Source: Aquabacterium sp. (lineage in GTDB: Bacteria > Pseudomonadota > Gammaproteobacteria > Burkholderiales > Burkholderiaceae_C). Taken from it: a stretch of 64,000 nt of DNA. The stretch's first letter is position 1, and every line of letters begins with the position of its first letter. The position numbers were made by a program, and so were the translations under genes. Of the stretch, positions 18,409 through 27,761 are shown one piece after another. The DNA lies in NCBI GenBank assembly GCA_030654395.1, contig JAURXM010000025.1:1-64000 (forward strand). The letters run 5' to 3'. The notes below the pieces were generated by a model, which did not search any database, had not been told where the DNA came from, and saw only the letters and a list, made by a program, of their open reading frames with translations.

Positions 18409-19343
18409 ACCAGCATCCCCTTGGCTTCAAGCAACGAAGCCGGATCAAAAATAGTGGCCGACACCAGTTCAGCGTCAATGCGCTTGACCATGCCAGAAAG
18501 CACTTTACCTGGACCGCATTCAAGCACATGAGTCAAACCGCGCGCCCTCAAGGCCAAGACAGTTTCCACCCAACGCACAGGACCAAACGCTTGGCGATAC
18601 AGCGCATCACGGATCACGTCTGGTGTCGTCGCCGCGATCACGTCGATGTTGTTGACAACAGGGATCAGCGGCGCAGAAAAATGGGTTGCGGCCAATTTCT
18701 CCTTGAGGAGATCGGCCGCCGGCTTCATCAAGCTAGAGTGAAATGGTGCCGAAACGGATAACACCAATGCCCGCTTGGCACCTGCGGCCTTCAAGACCTC
18801 GCAAGCCTTTTCAACAGCAGCCTTGGTCCCTGCTATCACGGTTTGCTTGGGGTCGTTGAAGTTGACGGCCTCAACTGCCTCTCCTGTCTCAGCCGCAGCC
18901 TGAGCACAGCCAGCTTTCACGGCATCGGCACCCATCCCCAAAATGGCGGCCATACCACCCACACCAACAGGCACAGCCTCTTGCATGGCTTGAGCCCTGA
19001 AACGCACCAGAGGCAAAGCGTCCTTGAATGTCAAAACACCAGCCGCAACCAAAGCCGAGTACTCACCCAATGAGTGCCCTGCAAGTGCCGAGGGCATCAA
19101 ACCCGTTTCAGCTACCCACGCACGCCAACAGGCCACCCCAGCGGTCAACATCACAGGCTGAGTCTGGGTAGTCAGGTCTAGCCGCTCTTTAGGGCCTTGG
19201 GCAATCAACTGAGCGATGTCTTCGCCCAGCACGTCGGATGCCTCTGCCAGAGTGTCACGCACCGCCGCGTGGCCAGCCCAGGCGTCGAGCATGCCAACAG
19301 CTTGGGAGCCCTGCCCAGGGAATACAAATGCAAATGCTGTCAT
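18405..19343 (-). CDS. fabD: Malonyl-CoA:ACP transacylase
   Basis: Moves malonyl from CoA to ACP. The 312-residue product begins with FVFPGQGSQAVGM, has the nucleophile Ser91 in AGHSLGEYSALVA and the catalytic His in VSAPFHSSLM. It ends with the conserved VLECGPGKVLSGMVKRI. Start and stop sit tightly between fabH (54 bases) and fabG (ATGA overlap), which supports one operon from rpmF to fabG. Confidence 0.97.
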   Translation of the reverse strand: MTAFAFVFPGQGSQAVGMLDAWAGHAAVRDTLAEASDVLGEDIAQLIAQGPKERLDLTTQTQPVMLTAGVACWRAWVAETGLMPSALAGHSLGEYSALVAAGVLTFKDALPLVRFRAQAMQEAVPVGVGGMAAILGMGADAVKAGCAQAAAETGEAVEAVNFNDPKQTVIAGTKAAVEKACEVLKAAGAKRALVLSVSAPFHSSLMKPAADLLKEKLAATHFSAPLIPVVNNIDVIAATTPDVIRDALYRQAFGPVRWVETVLALRARGLTHVLECGPGKVLSGMVKRIDAELVSATIFDPASLLEAKGMLV

Positions 19344-19397
19344 GAATGATCCTTGCTACTTCTTTGTTTGACGGATAGCGACTAAATTGGATGCCAA

Positions 19398-20429
19398 TCA
19401 ATAGTCGACCAACACCGCGCCCCACGCGAATCCGCCACCGACACCCTCAAGCATAAGGGACTGCCCACGCTGGATTTGCCCATTGCGCACAGCATGATCA
19501 AGCGCCAGCGGAATGGACGCAGCTGATGTATTGCCGTGCTGATCAACGGTCACAATAACCTTATCGAAGGGGAGTTTCAGTTTTCTCGCCGTGCCTTGCA
19601 TGATGCGCAAATTGGCTTGATGAGGGATCAACCAGTCCACACTGGATGCGTCACGCCCCGCCATCGCCAACACCTCATGTGCGGTCTGCTCAAGCAAGTT
19701 GACGGCCAGTTTAAAGACGGCTTGGCCATCCATTTTCAGGGTGACATCACCCAAAACTTGACCGCCAGAGACGTGCCCAGGCACGTTAAGGATGTGCGCG
19801 TATTGGCCATCTGCATGCAGCTTAGAGGCCACGATGCCCGGCCTATCTGAGGCCTCAAGCAAGACAGCGCCAGCACCATCACCAAATAGCACGCAAGTAG
19901 TACGGTCTTTGAAATCGAGCAGCCGAGAAAACACTTCGGCGCCAACGACAAGGGCCTTGCTTGCCGCGCCACTTTGAATCATGGCGTCTGCGACGGTCAG
20001 TGCGTAGATAAAGCCACAGCAAACCGCTTGCACATCAAAGGCAGCGCAACCATGGATACCCAACTCACGCTGAATCAAACAGGCCACGGAGGGGAACACC
20101 ATATCCGGTGTCGATGTGGCGCAAATGATGAGGTCGACGTCCGCGGCTGTGATGCCAGCAGCCGCTATGGCTCGCTGGCAAGCCTTCAGCCCCAACATGC
20201 TGGAGGTAACATCAGGCTCGGCGAAGTGGCGAGCATGGATGCCCGTGCGCTCAACGATCCAGTCGCCCGATGATTGGATACCGTCAGCGGCCAACCGATC
20301 AACCAAATCTTGGTTGCTGACGCGAGTTGGGGGCAAATAGCTACCCGTTCCGGCTATGCGGGAAAATCGCCTTCCCGATCTAGGCAATGGCAATGCGCTT
20401 TGTGCTTCAGTCGTTTGTCGTGATGACAT
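19398..20429 (-). CDS. fabH: 3-oxoacyl-ACP synthase III
   Basis: Starts fatty-acid synthesis by joining acetyl-CoA with malonyl-ACP. The triad is visible: Cys137 in [13 protein letters not shown], His in [10 protein letters not shown] and Asn in HGNTSAAS. The 343 residues include about 20 extra N-terminal residues before [14 protein letters not shown]; the ATG at 20429 is the only ATG upstream of that motif. It follows plsX by 11 bases. Confidence 0.96.
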   Translation of the reverse strand: MSSRQTTEAQSALPLPRSGRRFSRIAGTGSYLPPTRVSNQDLVDRLAADGIQSSGDWIVERTGIHARHFAEPDVTSSMLGLKACQRAIAAAGITAADVDLIICATSTPDMVFPSVACLIQRELGIHGCAAFDVQAVCCGFIYALTVADAMIQSGAASKALVVGAEVFSRLLDFKDRTTCVLFGDGAGAVLLEASDRPGIVASKLHADGQYAHILNVPGHVSGGQVLGDVTLKMDGQAVFKLAVNLLEQTAHEVLAMAGRDASSVDWLIPHQANLRIMQGTARKLKLPFDKVIVTVDQHGNTSAASIPLALDHAVRNGQIQRGQSLMLEGVGGGFAWGAVLVDY

Positions 20430-20440
20430 TCAATAAGGGA

Positions 20441-21583
20441 TCAGGCCTTTTGCTCCACATCCTCGGAATCACTTTTTCCGCTTGCCGCTGAAGGCAAGCT
20501 GTCGAGTGCCGCTGCGATCTGGTCATGAACCCGGTCCAACAATCTGTGACGGGCTGCATCATAAGCGCGATTCAAAGCCACTTCAAAAGCCAATTTATCG
20601 GACGATCCGTGGGTTTTAAATACCAAACCACGCAAACCCAACAAGGCAGCGCCAGCGTATCGGCGATGGTCAATTCGGTTTTTAAAGTGCGTTAACACCG
20701 GCATGGCAACCAAAGCCGCCAACTTGGTGAACAAATTGCGACCGAACTCCTGCTTGATGAAGGAGACGAACATGGTCGCCAAGCCTTCAGAGGTCTTCAA
20801 TGCGACGTTACCCACGAAGCCATCGCATACCACGATGTCCGCCGTACCTTTGAAAATATCGTTGCCTTCTACGTTGCCGTAGAAATTAATCAGGCCTCGA
20901 TCATGGGCTTGGCGCAACAATTCACCGGCTTTTTTGATGACCTCGCTGCCTTTGATCACTTCTTCGCCGATGTTAAGCAAGCCAACGCTGGGGCGATCTT
21001 TGCCATCTACCGCAGACACCAAGGCGCTGCCCATGACGGCAAAATGCAGCAAGTGCTCGGCCGAGCAGTCCACATTGGCACCCAGATCAAGCAGGGTTGT
21101 GAACCCGTCATTTTGATTTGGTAAAACCGTTGCCAAGGCGGGGCGATCAATACCTTGAATTGTTTTGAGCAAGTAACGCGCTAACGCCATCAAGGCACCT
21201 GTATTACCTGCTGAGACACAAACGTGCCCTACAGGCGCCTTGTCACCGACAGCCTTGAGCTGGCTGATCGCCACACGCATCGATGAGTCTTTTTTGCGTC
21301 GCAGAGCCACTTCAACCGCATCGTCCATGGCAACCACCTCAGAGGCAGCCACCAAGGTGGTGCGTGGCCAGTGGCGCGCAGGCTCTATCGCCTCAGGCAG
21401 ACCCACGATGATCAATGTGGCTTCAGGGTGCTTGTCAATGAATGCACGGCTGGCTGGCAGTGTCACCGACGGGCCATGGTCGCCCCCCATGCAATCCACC
21501 ACCACACAAACAGGTGACAAAACACCGTCAGACGAACGTGAGGTCGGGGTCGATTTGGATGGGGTAGTCGCTGTTACAGACAT
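20441..21583 (-). CDS. plsX: Phosphate acyltransferase PlsX
   Basis: Makes acyl-phosphate from acyl-ACP for PlsY, the first step of phospholipid synthesis in most bacteria. [12 protein letters not shown] marks the N-terminus, followed by [27 protein letters not shown], and [19 protein letters not shown]. The product has 380 residues, with a disordered Ser/Thr-rich start (about 25 residues) and an acidic tail. It lies between rpmF and fabH, the standard order. Confidence 0.96.
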   Translation of the reverse strand: MSVTATTPSKSTPTSRSSDGVLSPVCVVVDCMGGDHGPSVTLPASRAFIDKHPEATLIIVGLPEAIEPARHWPRTTLVAASEVVAMDDAVEVALRRKKDSSMRVAISQLKAVGDKAPVGHVCVSAGNTGALMALARYLLKTIQGIDRPALATVLPNQNDGFTTLLDLGANVDCSAEHLLHFAVMGSALVSAVDGKDRPSVGLLNIGEEVIKGSEVIKKAGELLRQAHDRGLINFYGNVEGNDIFKGTADIVVCDGFVGNVALKTSEGLATMFVSFIKQEFGRNLFTKLAALVAMPVLTHFKNRIDHRRYAGAALLGLRGLVFKTHGSSDKLAFEVALNRAYDAARHRLLDRVHDQIAAALDSLPSAASGKSDSEDVEQKA

Positions 21584-21664
21584 GAGCAGATACGGTATCA
21601 GCCTGGTTCAATCGGAGCGGCCCGCTTCGCCAAGCAATAAATGAACAGAAAGCACAAATAAACA

Positions 21665-21702
21665 AGGGCTGGTGAACCGATAAAATCGGTCGACCCAGCC
21701 CT
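21665..21702 (-). terminator. Two-tier hairpin between rpmF and plsX
   Basis: Outer arms AGGGCTGG (21665-21672) and CCAGCCCT (21695-21702) enclose a second stem ACCGAT/ATCGGT (21676-21681 with 21685-21690). On the minus strand the stem is followed by a T-rich stretch. It may stop part of the abundant rpmF transcript so that less plsX-fabHDG message is made (inference). Confidence 0.6.
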
Positions 21703-21748
21703 CTTTGCTTTGCTTCTATGCCCGGCTAAACCGGGTCAGCCCCAAAAA

Positions 21749-21931
21749 TCAGGCGTCAGCCTTGGTCTTCAGAACCTTGCGGCCACGGTAAAAACCGGTG
21801 GCGCTGATGTGGTGACGCAGGTGGATTTCACCTGTTGTGGATTCCACAGCCGTACCCGGTGTAACCAGTGCGTTGTGCGAACGGTGCATGCCGCGCTTGG
21901 AGGGCGACTTCTTATTTTGCTGAACAGCCAT
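21749..21931 (-). CDS. rpmF: 50S ribosomal protein L32
   Basis: Small ribosomal protein of 60 residues beginning [20 protein letters not shown], the usual L32 start. It lacks the CxxC pairs of zinc-type L32, as is common in proteobacteria. It lies in the conserved yceD-rpmF-plsX cluster, with a promoter candidate at 22108-22137 and a hairpin downstream that could reduce readthrough into plsX. Confidence 0.97.
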   Translation of the reverse strand: MAVQQNKKSPSKRGMHRSHNALVTPGTAVESTTGEIHLRHHISATGFYRGRKVLKTKADA

Positions 21932-22107
21932 GATGGACTCCAGATGAGCGGACTTGAGCAGCCCGCGGTTTTGTCAGACCGCACCGTTGCCAGCACAAAA
22001 ATCGCAAACGCTTGAATTTTGAAAGCGCAAACAGAAAACTGGCTAACTTGCAGTCCGCAAGTGTTGAAAAATTGAAATTCAGTCCGGTGTAACCCGAAGA
22101 ACTAGCG

Positions 22108-22137
22108 ATTCTAGCACGAGTACACCAAAGCAATCAA
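22108..22137 (-). promoter_or_regulatory. Sigma-70-type promoter for rpmF
   Basis: On the minus strand TTGATT (22137-22132) and TAGAAT (22113-22108) are separated by 18 bases, right after the yceD stop and about 175 bases before rpmF. The match to the consensus is fair. It would drive rpmF-plsX-fabH-fabD-fabG. Confidence 0.5.
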
Positions 22138-22138
22138 A

Positions 22139-22717
22139 TCAAACTCTGCCCTTTTTCAGGGAAGCCAAAACTGCAAAGGGGTTCTCTCGGTCAGATTGAC
22201 CGTCTTGGTCAGCTTGAGGTGATGCGTCCAAAGCTTCTGAGTTCATCAGTGCGGCAACATCGGTGGGGCATTGCTCATGCCGAGGGATGATGGGCTGCGC
22301 CATGATCAATTCATCCTCGATCAACTCGATTAAATCAAAGTGCCGATCGAGTGCAAGCACATCCTCTTGCGCGTCAGTGTCCAACTGTGCTGCAGTCGCC
22401 TCGTCTTTGACAAAACGGATGGTGCATTGAAAACTGACTGGCAGGGTCACAGCATGCAAGCACCGCTGACACTCAAAGGCCAACTCCGCGTGAGCCGTCA
22501 AGTCAAGCATCAACAACGGGCCGCCTGTGCGTTGAGGCACTTGGCGGCCTTGTGCAGACCAACTTATCTCAGCCAAGGTAGCCGGATCCACGTCCAAAGC
22601 CAAGCCGGCAGATATCCGCGGCAAATCAGCCGTTCTCAGGATGCCCGAGAGGGGTTCGCCTGATTCGATGTAGGCCCCCATGTCCAAATTGCGGGGGGCA
22701 AAGGTAGATTCTTTCAT
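22139..22717 (-). CDS. yceD: YceD family protein (DUF177)
   Basis: YceD/DUF177 proteins are linked with 23S rRNA maturation and are encoded next to rpmF across bacteria; the exact activity is not settled. The 192-residue product shows LDLTAHAELAFECQRCLHAV with the CxxC pair and an acidic middle segment, then the RHEQCP region and a basic end NPFAVLASLKKGRV. The start at 22717 (MKEST) is preferred over an upstream ATG that overlaps maf on the other strand. It is divergent from maf. Confidence 0.88.
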   Translation of the reverse strand: MKESTFAPRNLDMGAYIESGEPLSGILRTADLPRISAGLALDVDPATLAEISWSAQGRQVPQRTGGPLLMLDLTAHAELAFECQRCLHAVTLPVSFQCTIRFVKDEATAAQLDTDAQEDVLALDRHFDLIELIEDELIMAQPIIPRHEQCPTDVAALMNSEALDASPQADQDGQSDRENPFAVLASLKKGRV

Positions 22718-22770
22718 GGGCGAGAGTTTAGGGCAATGTAAAGGTCGGCAGACGAAGTGACAATACAGGG

Positions 22771-23415
22771 ATGACCACAAATACTTGGCCTAGGTTGATC
22801 CTGGGATCGACCTCTCCCTACAGACGAGATTTGCTCGGCCGACTGGGGTTGCCGTTTGAAACCTGCGCACCGCGTATAGCCGAGACGCCGCTGGATGGCG
22901 AGTCGCCTCGCAGCTTGGCTTGGCGACTCGCTCAAGCTAAGGCGCAAGATGTGGCGGATCAATATAAGCAGGCCGATGTTTTGGTGATCGGATCAGATCA
23001 AGTGGCCGAGCTCAATGAGGCGCCACTGGGCAAACCGGGCAACCATGAGCGCGCCCGAGCCCAACTACAGGCCATGCGAAGGCAAATCGTCCTATTCCAC
23101 ACAGCGGTTTGTGTGGTGCGTCCATTGCGTGGCTTCATTCAAACTCAAGTCAGCACGGTCAAGGTTCAGTTTCGAGACCTGACTGACAAGGACATCGAGA
23201 CATACCTCCTAGCCGAACAGCCCTATGACTGTGCTGGCAGCGCCAAAGCAGAAAGCTTGGGCATCGTTTTACTTGACCGCATTGAGTCTGATGACCCCAC
23301 GGCCCTGATTGGGCTGCCAATGATCATAACGAGCAGGCTGATGCGTGAAGCTGGCGCAGACCCCCTGATGTGGCGATCCGATCTGTGTGACGGAACAACG
23401 GCTCATCCAACCTGA
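22771..23415 (+). CDS. maf: Maf family nucleotide pyrophosphatase
   Basis: House-cleaning pyrophosphatase acting on modified nucleoside triphosphates. LILGSTSPYRRDLLGRLGL is the Maf signature and VIGSDQVAELN the second motif. Details such as the SDQVA variant and the position beside yceD point to the YceF subtype, known for m7GTP hydrolysis in E. coli; the substrate here is inferred. The 214-residue length is normal. Confidence 0.9.
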   Translation: MTTNTWPRLILGSTSPYRRDLLGRLGLPFETCAPRIAETPLDGESPRSLAWRLAQAKAQDVADQYKQADVLVIGSDQVAELNEAPLGKPGNHERARAQLQAMRRQIVLFHTAVCVVRPLRGFIQTQVSTVKVQFRDLTDKDIETYLLAEQPYDCAGSAKAESLGIVLLDRIESDDPTALIGLPMIITSRLMREAGADPLMWRSDLCDGTTAHPT

Positions 23416-23421
23416 CAAAAC

Positions 23422-24243
23422 ATGCAACCAACCATGACCGACCAAAGAGACATGTCTGAGACAAAAGGCCGCCTGCTGCTGATCCCCAATACGCTGGACT
23501 TCGGCTGCGTCGGCGAGGACGGGCAAGCCTTACCCGATCTCAGGGATGTGCTGCCCATGGGCGCCATTCACGCCGCATCCAAGCTGAAGCACTGGGTGGC
23601 AGAAAATGCCAAAACGACTCGTGCATTCATCAACAGAGTCAGTGAAGTCACCCCATTGAGCACACCTTTGCAGGAGCAGGACATCCAAGTTTTGCCTCGA
23701 GCCCAAAAAGGCGCCCCAGCCAGACCCGAGGTGGAGTCCGACAAACAAATGGCTGCATTGCTTGCGCCAGCATTGGCTGGACACGACTTGGGGCTGATCT
23801 CGGAAGCGGGCTTGCCAGGCGTGGCGGACCCAGGCGCATCGGTTGTTTTGGCCGCCCACCGCGCAGGTATCACTGTGTTGCCACTATCAGGGCCAAGCTC
23901 CTTGGTTTTGGCTCTGGCTGCAAGCGGCCTGCAAGGTCAAAGTTTCGCCTTTGTAGGCTACTTGCCTGTCGACGTGACCCAGCGTGGACAACGAATTCGC
24001 GCCCTTGATCAGGTGTCGCGCAAGCTACAGCAAACACAACTGGTGATTGAGACGCCCTACCGAAACGCCCACGTTTGGCAGGCTTTGCTGGAGCATTTGC
24101 AGCCGACAACGCTGTTGAGTGTGAGTTGCGGCCTGACTTTAGCCCAGGGCTGGAGCCGCACAGACAACGTGGCAGGATGGAAAAAGCATGGCTTGACACT
24201 GCCGGACAATATTCCAGCGGTATTCAGCTGGTTGGCACCCTGA
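23422..24243 (+). CDS. SAM-dependent methyltransferase, RsmI-like fold
   Basis: Tetrapyrrole-methylase-fold enzyme related to RsmI, which 2'-O-methylates C1402 of 16S rRNA. LLLIPNTLDFG opens the fold, DLGLISEAGLPGVADPG is the SAM-binding loop and LPLSGPSSLVLALAASGLQG follows, as in this family. It differs from true RsmI in its N-terminus and in lacking the C-terminal extension, so the exact target is open. It starts 6 bases after maf; two later ATG codons (23434, 23452) are possible starts. Confidence 0.8.
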   Translation: MQPTMTDQRDMSETKGRLLLIPNTLDFGCVGEDGQALPDLRDVLPMGAIHAASKLKHWVAENAKTTRAFINRVSEVTPLSTPLQEQDIQVLPRAQKGAPARPEVESDKQMAALLAPALAGHDLGLISEAGLPGVADPGASVVLAAHRAGITVLPLSGPSSLVLALAASGLQGQSFAFVGYLPVDVTQRGQRIRALDQVSRKLQQTQLVIETPYRNAHVWQALLEHLQPTTLLSVSCGLTLAQGWSRTDNVAGWKKHGLTLPDNIPAVFSWLAP

Positions 24244-24301
24244 TGCACACCAACCGACCGACTTCTTGCCACAATGTGACCTGCACCCCGCTTGACCCAG
24301 C

Positions 24302-24799
24302 ATGACTGCCCAAACCCACCCGTCTTTACAAGAGCACCACCATGCCGAACCCAGCGTACTGGCACTCAGGCTGAGCTACGCTGGCCTCATTCCCTTTGTC
24401 GGCGGCACCCTTTTCATTTGGTTATTGGCTGGCCGAGTTGGTGATGAGCCCTTCATCTTCGTTGTACGGGCCTTGAGTAGCTACGCTGCACTGGTTGTGG
24501 CATTTCTGGGTGGCGTGCCATGGGGTTTGATCATGTGGCAGTCCGCTACAGGCCATGAACTACCTGACAAGCACAAGCGTGCCATGTGGACGGGGGTGGC
24601 TTATTGCTTGGCGGCGTGGATGGCTCTGCTGATGCCGCCCCATGCTGGCTTGGTGCTCATGGGTGTATTGCTGGTCACCTGCTACCTCACTGACCGCCAA
24701 CGTTACCGTGAGCTGGGGGTTTCGGGCTGGTTGACCTTGCGGTTTCGTTTGACCATTTTGTCAAGCATCAGCTGCTTCTTGGCTGCGGCCCAAATCTAA
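24302..24799 (+). CDS. DUF3429 membrane protein
   Basis: Integral membrane protein of 165 residues with about five hydrophobic segments (about 27-45, 58-78, 92-107, 110-126 and 145-163). The stretch LSYAGLIPFVGGTLFIWLL and the FLGGVPWGL motif fit the DUF3429 family (related to TMEM69). No function is established. It lies 58 bases after the methyltransferase gene and 8 before the M61 peptidase gene. Confidence 0.8.
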   Translation: MTAQTHPSLQEHHHAEPSVLALRLSYAGLIPFVGGTLFIWLLAGRVGDEPFIFVVRALSSYAALVVAFLGGVPWGLIMWQSATGHELPDKHKRAMWTGVAYCLAAWMALLMPPHAGLVLMGVLLVTCYLTDRQRYRELGVSGWLTLRFRLTILSSISCFLAAAQI

Positions 24800-24807
24800 G
24801 TCTGACC

Positions 24808-26631
24808 ATGATCCATTACCGTATTGAAGTAGCTGACGTTCACAGTCACCGTTTTTTGGTGACCCTGCGCATTACCAAGCCACAACCTAAGCAGCGACTC
24901 AGCCTGCCGGTCTGGATACCTGGCAGCTACTTGGTGAGAGAGTTCGCCCGACACTTGTCGCCACTGAAAGCCAAACAAGGCCAGCGTGAGGCCACCATCA
25001 CTGCACTGAACAAGTCGAGCTGGGAAGTCGACACGCAGGGCCAATCGCCTTTGACAGTGCAATACGAGGTCTACGCCTTTGACACATCAGTGCGCGCAGC
25101 GTATCTCGATGCGCAGCGCGGGTTTTTCAATGGCACCGGGGTATTCCTTCAAGCGCAAGGGTTTGAGGATCAACCCCAATCACTGAAGATCACCGGCCTA
25201 CCAAAGGGGTGGCAAGTGGCCACTGCCCTGCCCGCCATCAAGGTCAACGCCCACGGTATCGGCGACTATCAAGCGCCCAATTACGATGCACTGGTTGATC
25301 ACCCGGTTGAGCTCGGTACGTTCTGGCGTGGCGAGTTCACAGTCAAAAGCGTGCGGCACGAGTTTGTGGTGTCAGGTGCGACCAGTGATCTAGATGGTCA
25401 ACGTCTGCTAGATGACACACGCCGTATTTGCGAAGCACAGATCACCTTCTGGCATGGTCGGCGCAAAGCACCGTTTGATCACTACGTGTTCATGCTCAAT
25501 GTGGTTGAGGATGGCTACGGCGGCTTAGAGCACAGGCAAAGCACAGCCTTGATTTGCTGCCGCAAAGATTTGCCGCGCACGGGTCGCGCGATCAATAAAG
25601 AGGCGTACACCACACTGCTGGGTCTGATCAGCCACGAATACTTTCACACGTGGAACGTCAAACGCCTCAAGCCTGTTGAGTTCGCGCCATACGACTATAC
25701 GCAAGAGAACCATACACGCATGCTGTGGTTCTTCGAGGGGTTCACCTCGTATTACGACGATCAATTCTTGCTGAGAACAGGATTGATCGATGCTGGCACC
25801 TATTTGAAGCTACTCGGCAAGACCATCAATCAGGTGCTGGCCACGCCAGGACGCCTGAGCTACAGCTTGGGTCAAGCCAGCTTTGACGCTTGGACACGTT
25901 ACTACCGACCCGACGAAAACACAGCGAACGCAACGGTCAGCTACTACACCAAAGGCTCTCTGGTGGCGCTTGGATTGGATTTGGCACTGCGCCAATTGCC
26001 CGCAACGGATGGGCACGAACCGACCTTAGACGGTGTCATGCGCAGGCTGTGGCAACTAGGGCGCCCGATCACACAGGCAGACGTGGCTCAAGCGCTAGCT
26101 GATGAGGCCAAGCGATCGCCTATGGTCATCCCCTGCAAAGACGGCACACCCCTTTTGGATGCGTGGCAAACCTTGCTGACCCGCTGGACTGAGTCGTGCG
26201 AAGACTTGCCGCTGCAGGCTTTATTGAATCAACATGGCGTCAATTGGATTTGCAAACAAGCCCCCCTTGCACAGCAATGGGGCATGAGGCTGCAAGACGG
26301 CACCGGCAGCACCAGTGGGACCAAAGTGATGGCGGTCATGCGGCACAGCTTGGCTGAAAGCGTAGGTTTGAGCGCAGGCGATGAATTACTGGCCTTAGAC
26401 GGCTGGCGGGTCAAGCGCAGCGACGACTTGGGCACTTGGTACGACGAGTCGCGCACCCAAACCTTGTTGATCAGCAGAGATCAACGTGTGCTTGCGATTA
26501 CTGTCCCCGCGCTGAGCCATCGAGACGAAGCGCCAGCAGGGGCTTCGGGCGACTTGGTCCTGTTGTCGCTCCATGATGTGAGCCCGGCCGGCGACACCAC
26601 GACACGTCGAATGGCGTGGCTACACGCCTGA
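24808..26631 (+). CDS. M61 family metallopeptidase with PDZ domain
   Basis: Glycyl-aminopeptidase-type zinc protease. The zinc motif is HEYFH (276-280) in LISHEYFHTWNVKRLKP, with the glutamate in WFFEGFTSYYDD as third ligand region. The N-terminal domain is the beta-rich M61 domain; a PDZ domain follows at about 480-575. No signal peptide is visible, so it is probably cytoplasmic. The 607-residue length fits. The stop overlaps the next start as TGATG, so the DUF3108 gene is coupled to it. Confidence 0.92.
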   Translation: MIHYRIEVADVHSHRFLVTLRITKPQPKQRLSLPVWIPGSYLVREFARHLSPLKAKQGQREATITALNKSSWEVDTQGQSPLTVQYEVYAFDTSVRAAYLDAQRGFFNGTGVFLQAQGFEDQPQSLKITGLPKGWQVATALPAIKVNAHGIGDYQAPNYDALVDHPVELGTFWRGEFTVKSVRHEFVVSGATSDLDGQRLLDDTRRICEAQITFWHGRRKAPFDHYVFMLNVVEDGYGGLEHRQSTALICCRKDLPRTGRAINKEAYTTLLGLISHEYFHTWNVKRLKPVEFAPYDYTQENHTRMLWFFEGFTSYYDDQFLLRTGLIDAGTYLKLLGKTINQVLATPGRLSYSLGQASFDAWTRYYRPDENTANATVSYYTKGSLVALGLDLALRQLPATDGHEPTLDGVMRRLWQLGRPITQADVAQALADEAKRSPMVIPCKDGTPLLDAWQTLLTRWTESCEDLPLQALLNQHGVNWICKQAPLAQQWGMRLQDGTGSTSGTKVMAVMRHSLAESVGLSAGDELLALDGWRVKRSDDLGTWYDESRTQTLLISRDQRVLAITVPALSHRDEAPAGASGDLVLLSLHDVSPAGDTTTRRMAWLHA

Positions 26632-27728
26632 TGCGCGCACATCGCTGGCGAGCTCTCGCCTTGCTGACTGGCTTGGTTGCCCTTGTGCATCTGTGGCTGA
26701 CCTACGAGCTGGCGCAAGAGATGAAAGACTTGGCGCCATCGTCTGAAATCAAACGGATGGCTACGACTTATGTGTCCGAGATCAAATTGAGCGCCCCACC
26801 GGTCGCACCCGCAGCGCCAACATTGATCAAACCCACATCCCAAGCGCCCAAGAAACCGAGACGATCGCCCAAACCTGCCAAAGTCGCTTCAGCACCCGAG
26901 GAGCCAGCTTCGGCACCGACGGTAGCAAAAGCAGAAGAAGCAGCAAGCAGCGCCGTTGCCATCAACAACGAACCAGAAGTTACGCCACATGACGTAGCGA
27001 CCCCTCAGCCAGCAGCCAGCGCACCACCCGGACCACTTTTTGTTTGGCCCAAAGCCACACGTGTCACATACAAAATGGAAGGCTTCTTCAGAGGCCCCAT
27101 TTATGGTCAGGCCACAGTGGAGTGGATCCGCCAAGACAAACTTTATCAGGTTCACTTAGACGCCAGCGTAGGGCCCAGCTTTGCCCCATTGGGTTCTTGG
27201 CGGCTGACCAGCGAGGGTGAAATCCTGCCGGAAGGTCTGTCACCAAAACGCTATGAAAACCTGAACAAGCTGTTGTTCAAATCTAATGCACCGAGCACAG
27301 TGCTGTTCGAAGCAGACGAAGTGATTCTATCCACCGGGGTGCATGTACCAAAGCCTGCAGGCATTCAGGATCCGGCCAGTCAGTTCATCCAATTGGCCTA
27401 CCGTTTCATGATGAACCCTGAACTGCTACAGGTGGGCAACACCATTGAGGTTCCACTGGCGCTGCTGAAAAAGGCAGTGACCATCTCCTATGACGTGGTC
27501 AAGGAGGAGACTTTGCGAACACCCTTAGGCGACATCCCCACCTTCCACGTCAAACCTCGCAGCGTTGCCAACGACAAGGGTGACATCACAGCGGAAATCT
27601 GGTTTGCGCCGACACTTCAGTATCTGCCGATTCGCATTCTGGCCCGCACGAACAATGATGTGTTCATGGATATGCAGATGGACCGCCCACCACAGCAGGC
27701 ATCCAGTAGCGACGGCGGTCAGAACTGA
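26631..27728 (+). CDS. DUF3108 protein with membrane anchor and Pro/Ala-rich linker
   Basis: The 365-residue product starts with an anchor helix (about residues 8-26) and a long linker of Pro, Ala, Lys and Glu (about 50-140), similar in style to the TonB spacer, and ends in a beta-rich DUF3108 domain (about 150-355). DUF3108 proteins are predicted periplasmic and resemble lipid-binding or beta-barrel-like folds; the role is unknown. A GTG-or-ATG start five codons upstream (26616) exists inside the M61 gene. A hairpin follows at 27744-27761. Confidence 0.82.
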   Translation: MRAHRWRALALLTGLVALVHLWLTYELAQEMKDLAPSSEIKRMATTYVSEIKLSAPPVAPAAPTLIKPTSQAPKKPRRSPKPAKVASAPEEPASAPTVAKAEEAASSAVAINNEPEVTPHDVATPQPAASAPPGPLFVWPKATRVTYKMEGFFRGPIYGQATVEWIRQDKLYQVHLDASVGPSFAPLGSWRLTSEGEILPEGLSPKRYENLNKLLFKSNAPSTVLFEADEVILSTGVHVPKPAGIQDPASQFIQLAYRFMMNPELLQVGNTIEVPLALLKKAVTISYDVVKEETLRTPLGDIPTFHVKPRSVANDKGDITAEIWFAPTLQYLPIRILARTNNDVFMDMQMDRPPQQASSSDGGQN

Positions 27729-27743
27729 CCGCACGCCAAAGCC

Positions 27744-27761
27744 AAGGGCTTAGTTGCCCTT
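27744..27761 (+). terminator. Hairpin after the DUF3108 gene
   Basis: AAGGGC and GCCCTT arms with a 6-base loop, followed by TCTTC, stand 15 bases after the stop and overlap the last codons of the convergent dsbC gene. It is a weak intrinsic terminator candidate for the plus-strand operon. Confidence 0.5.
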
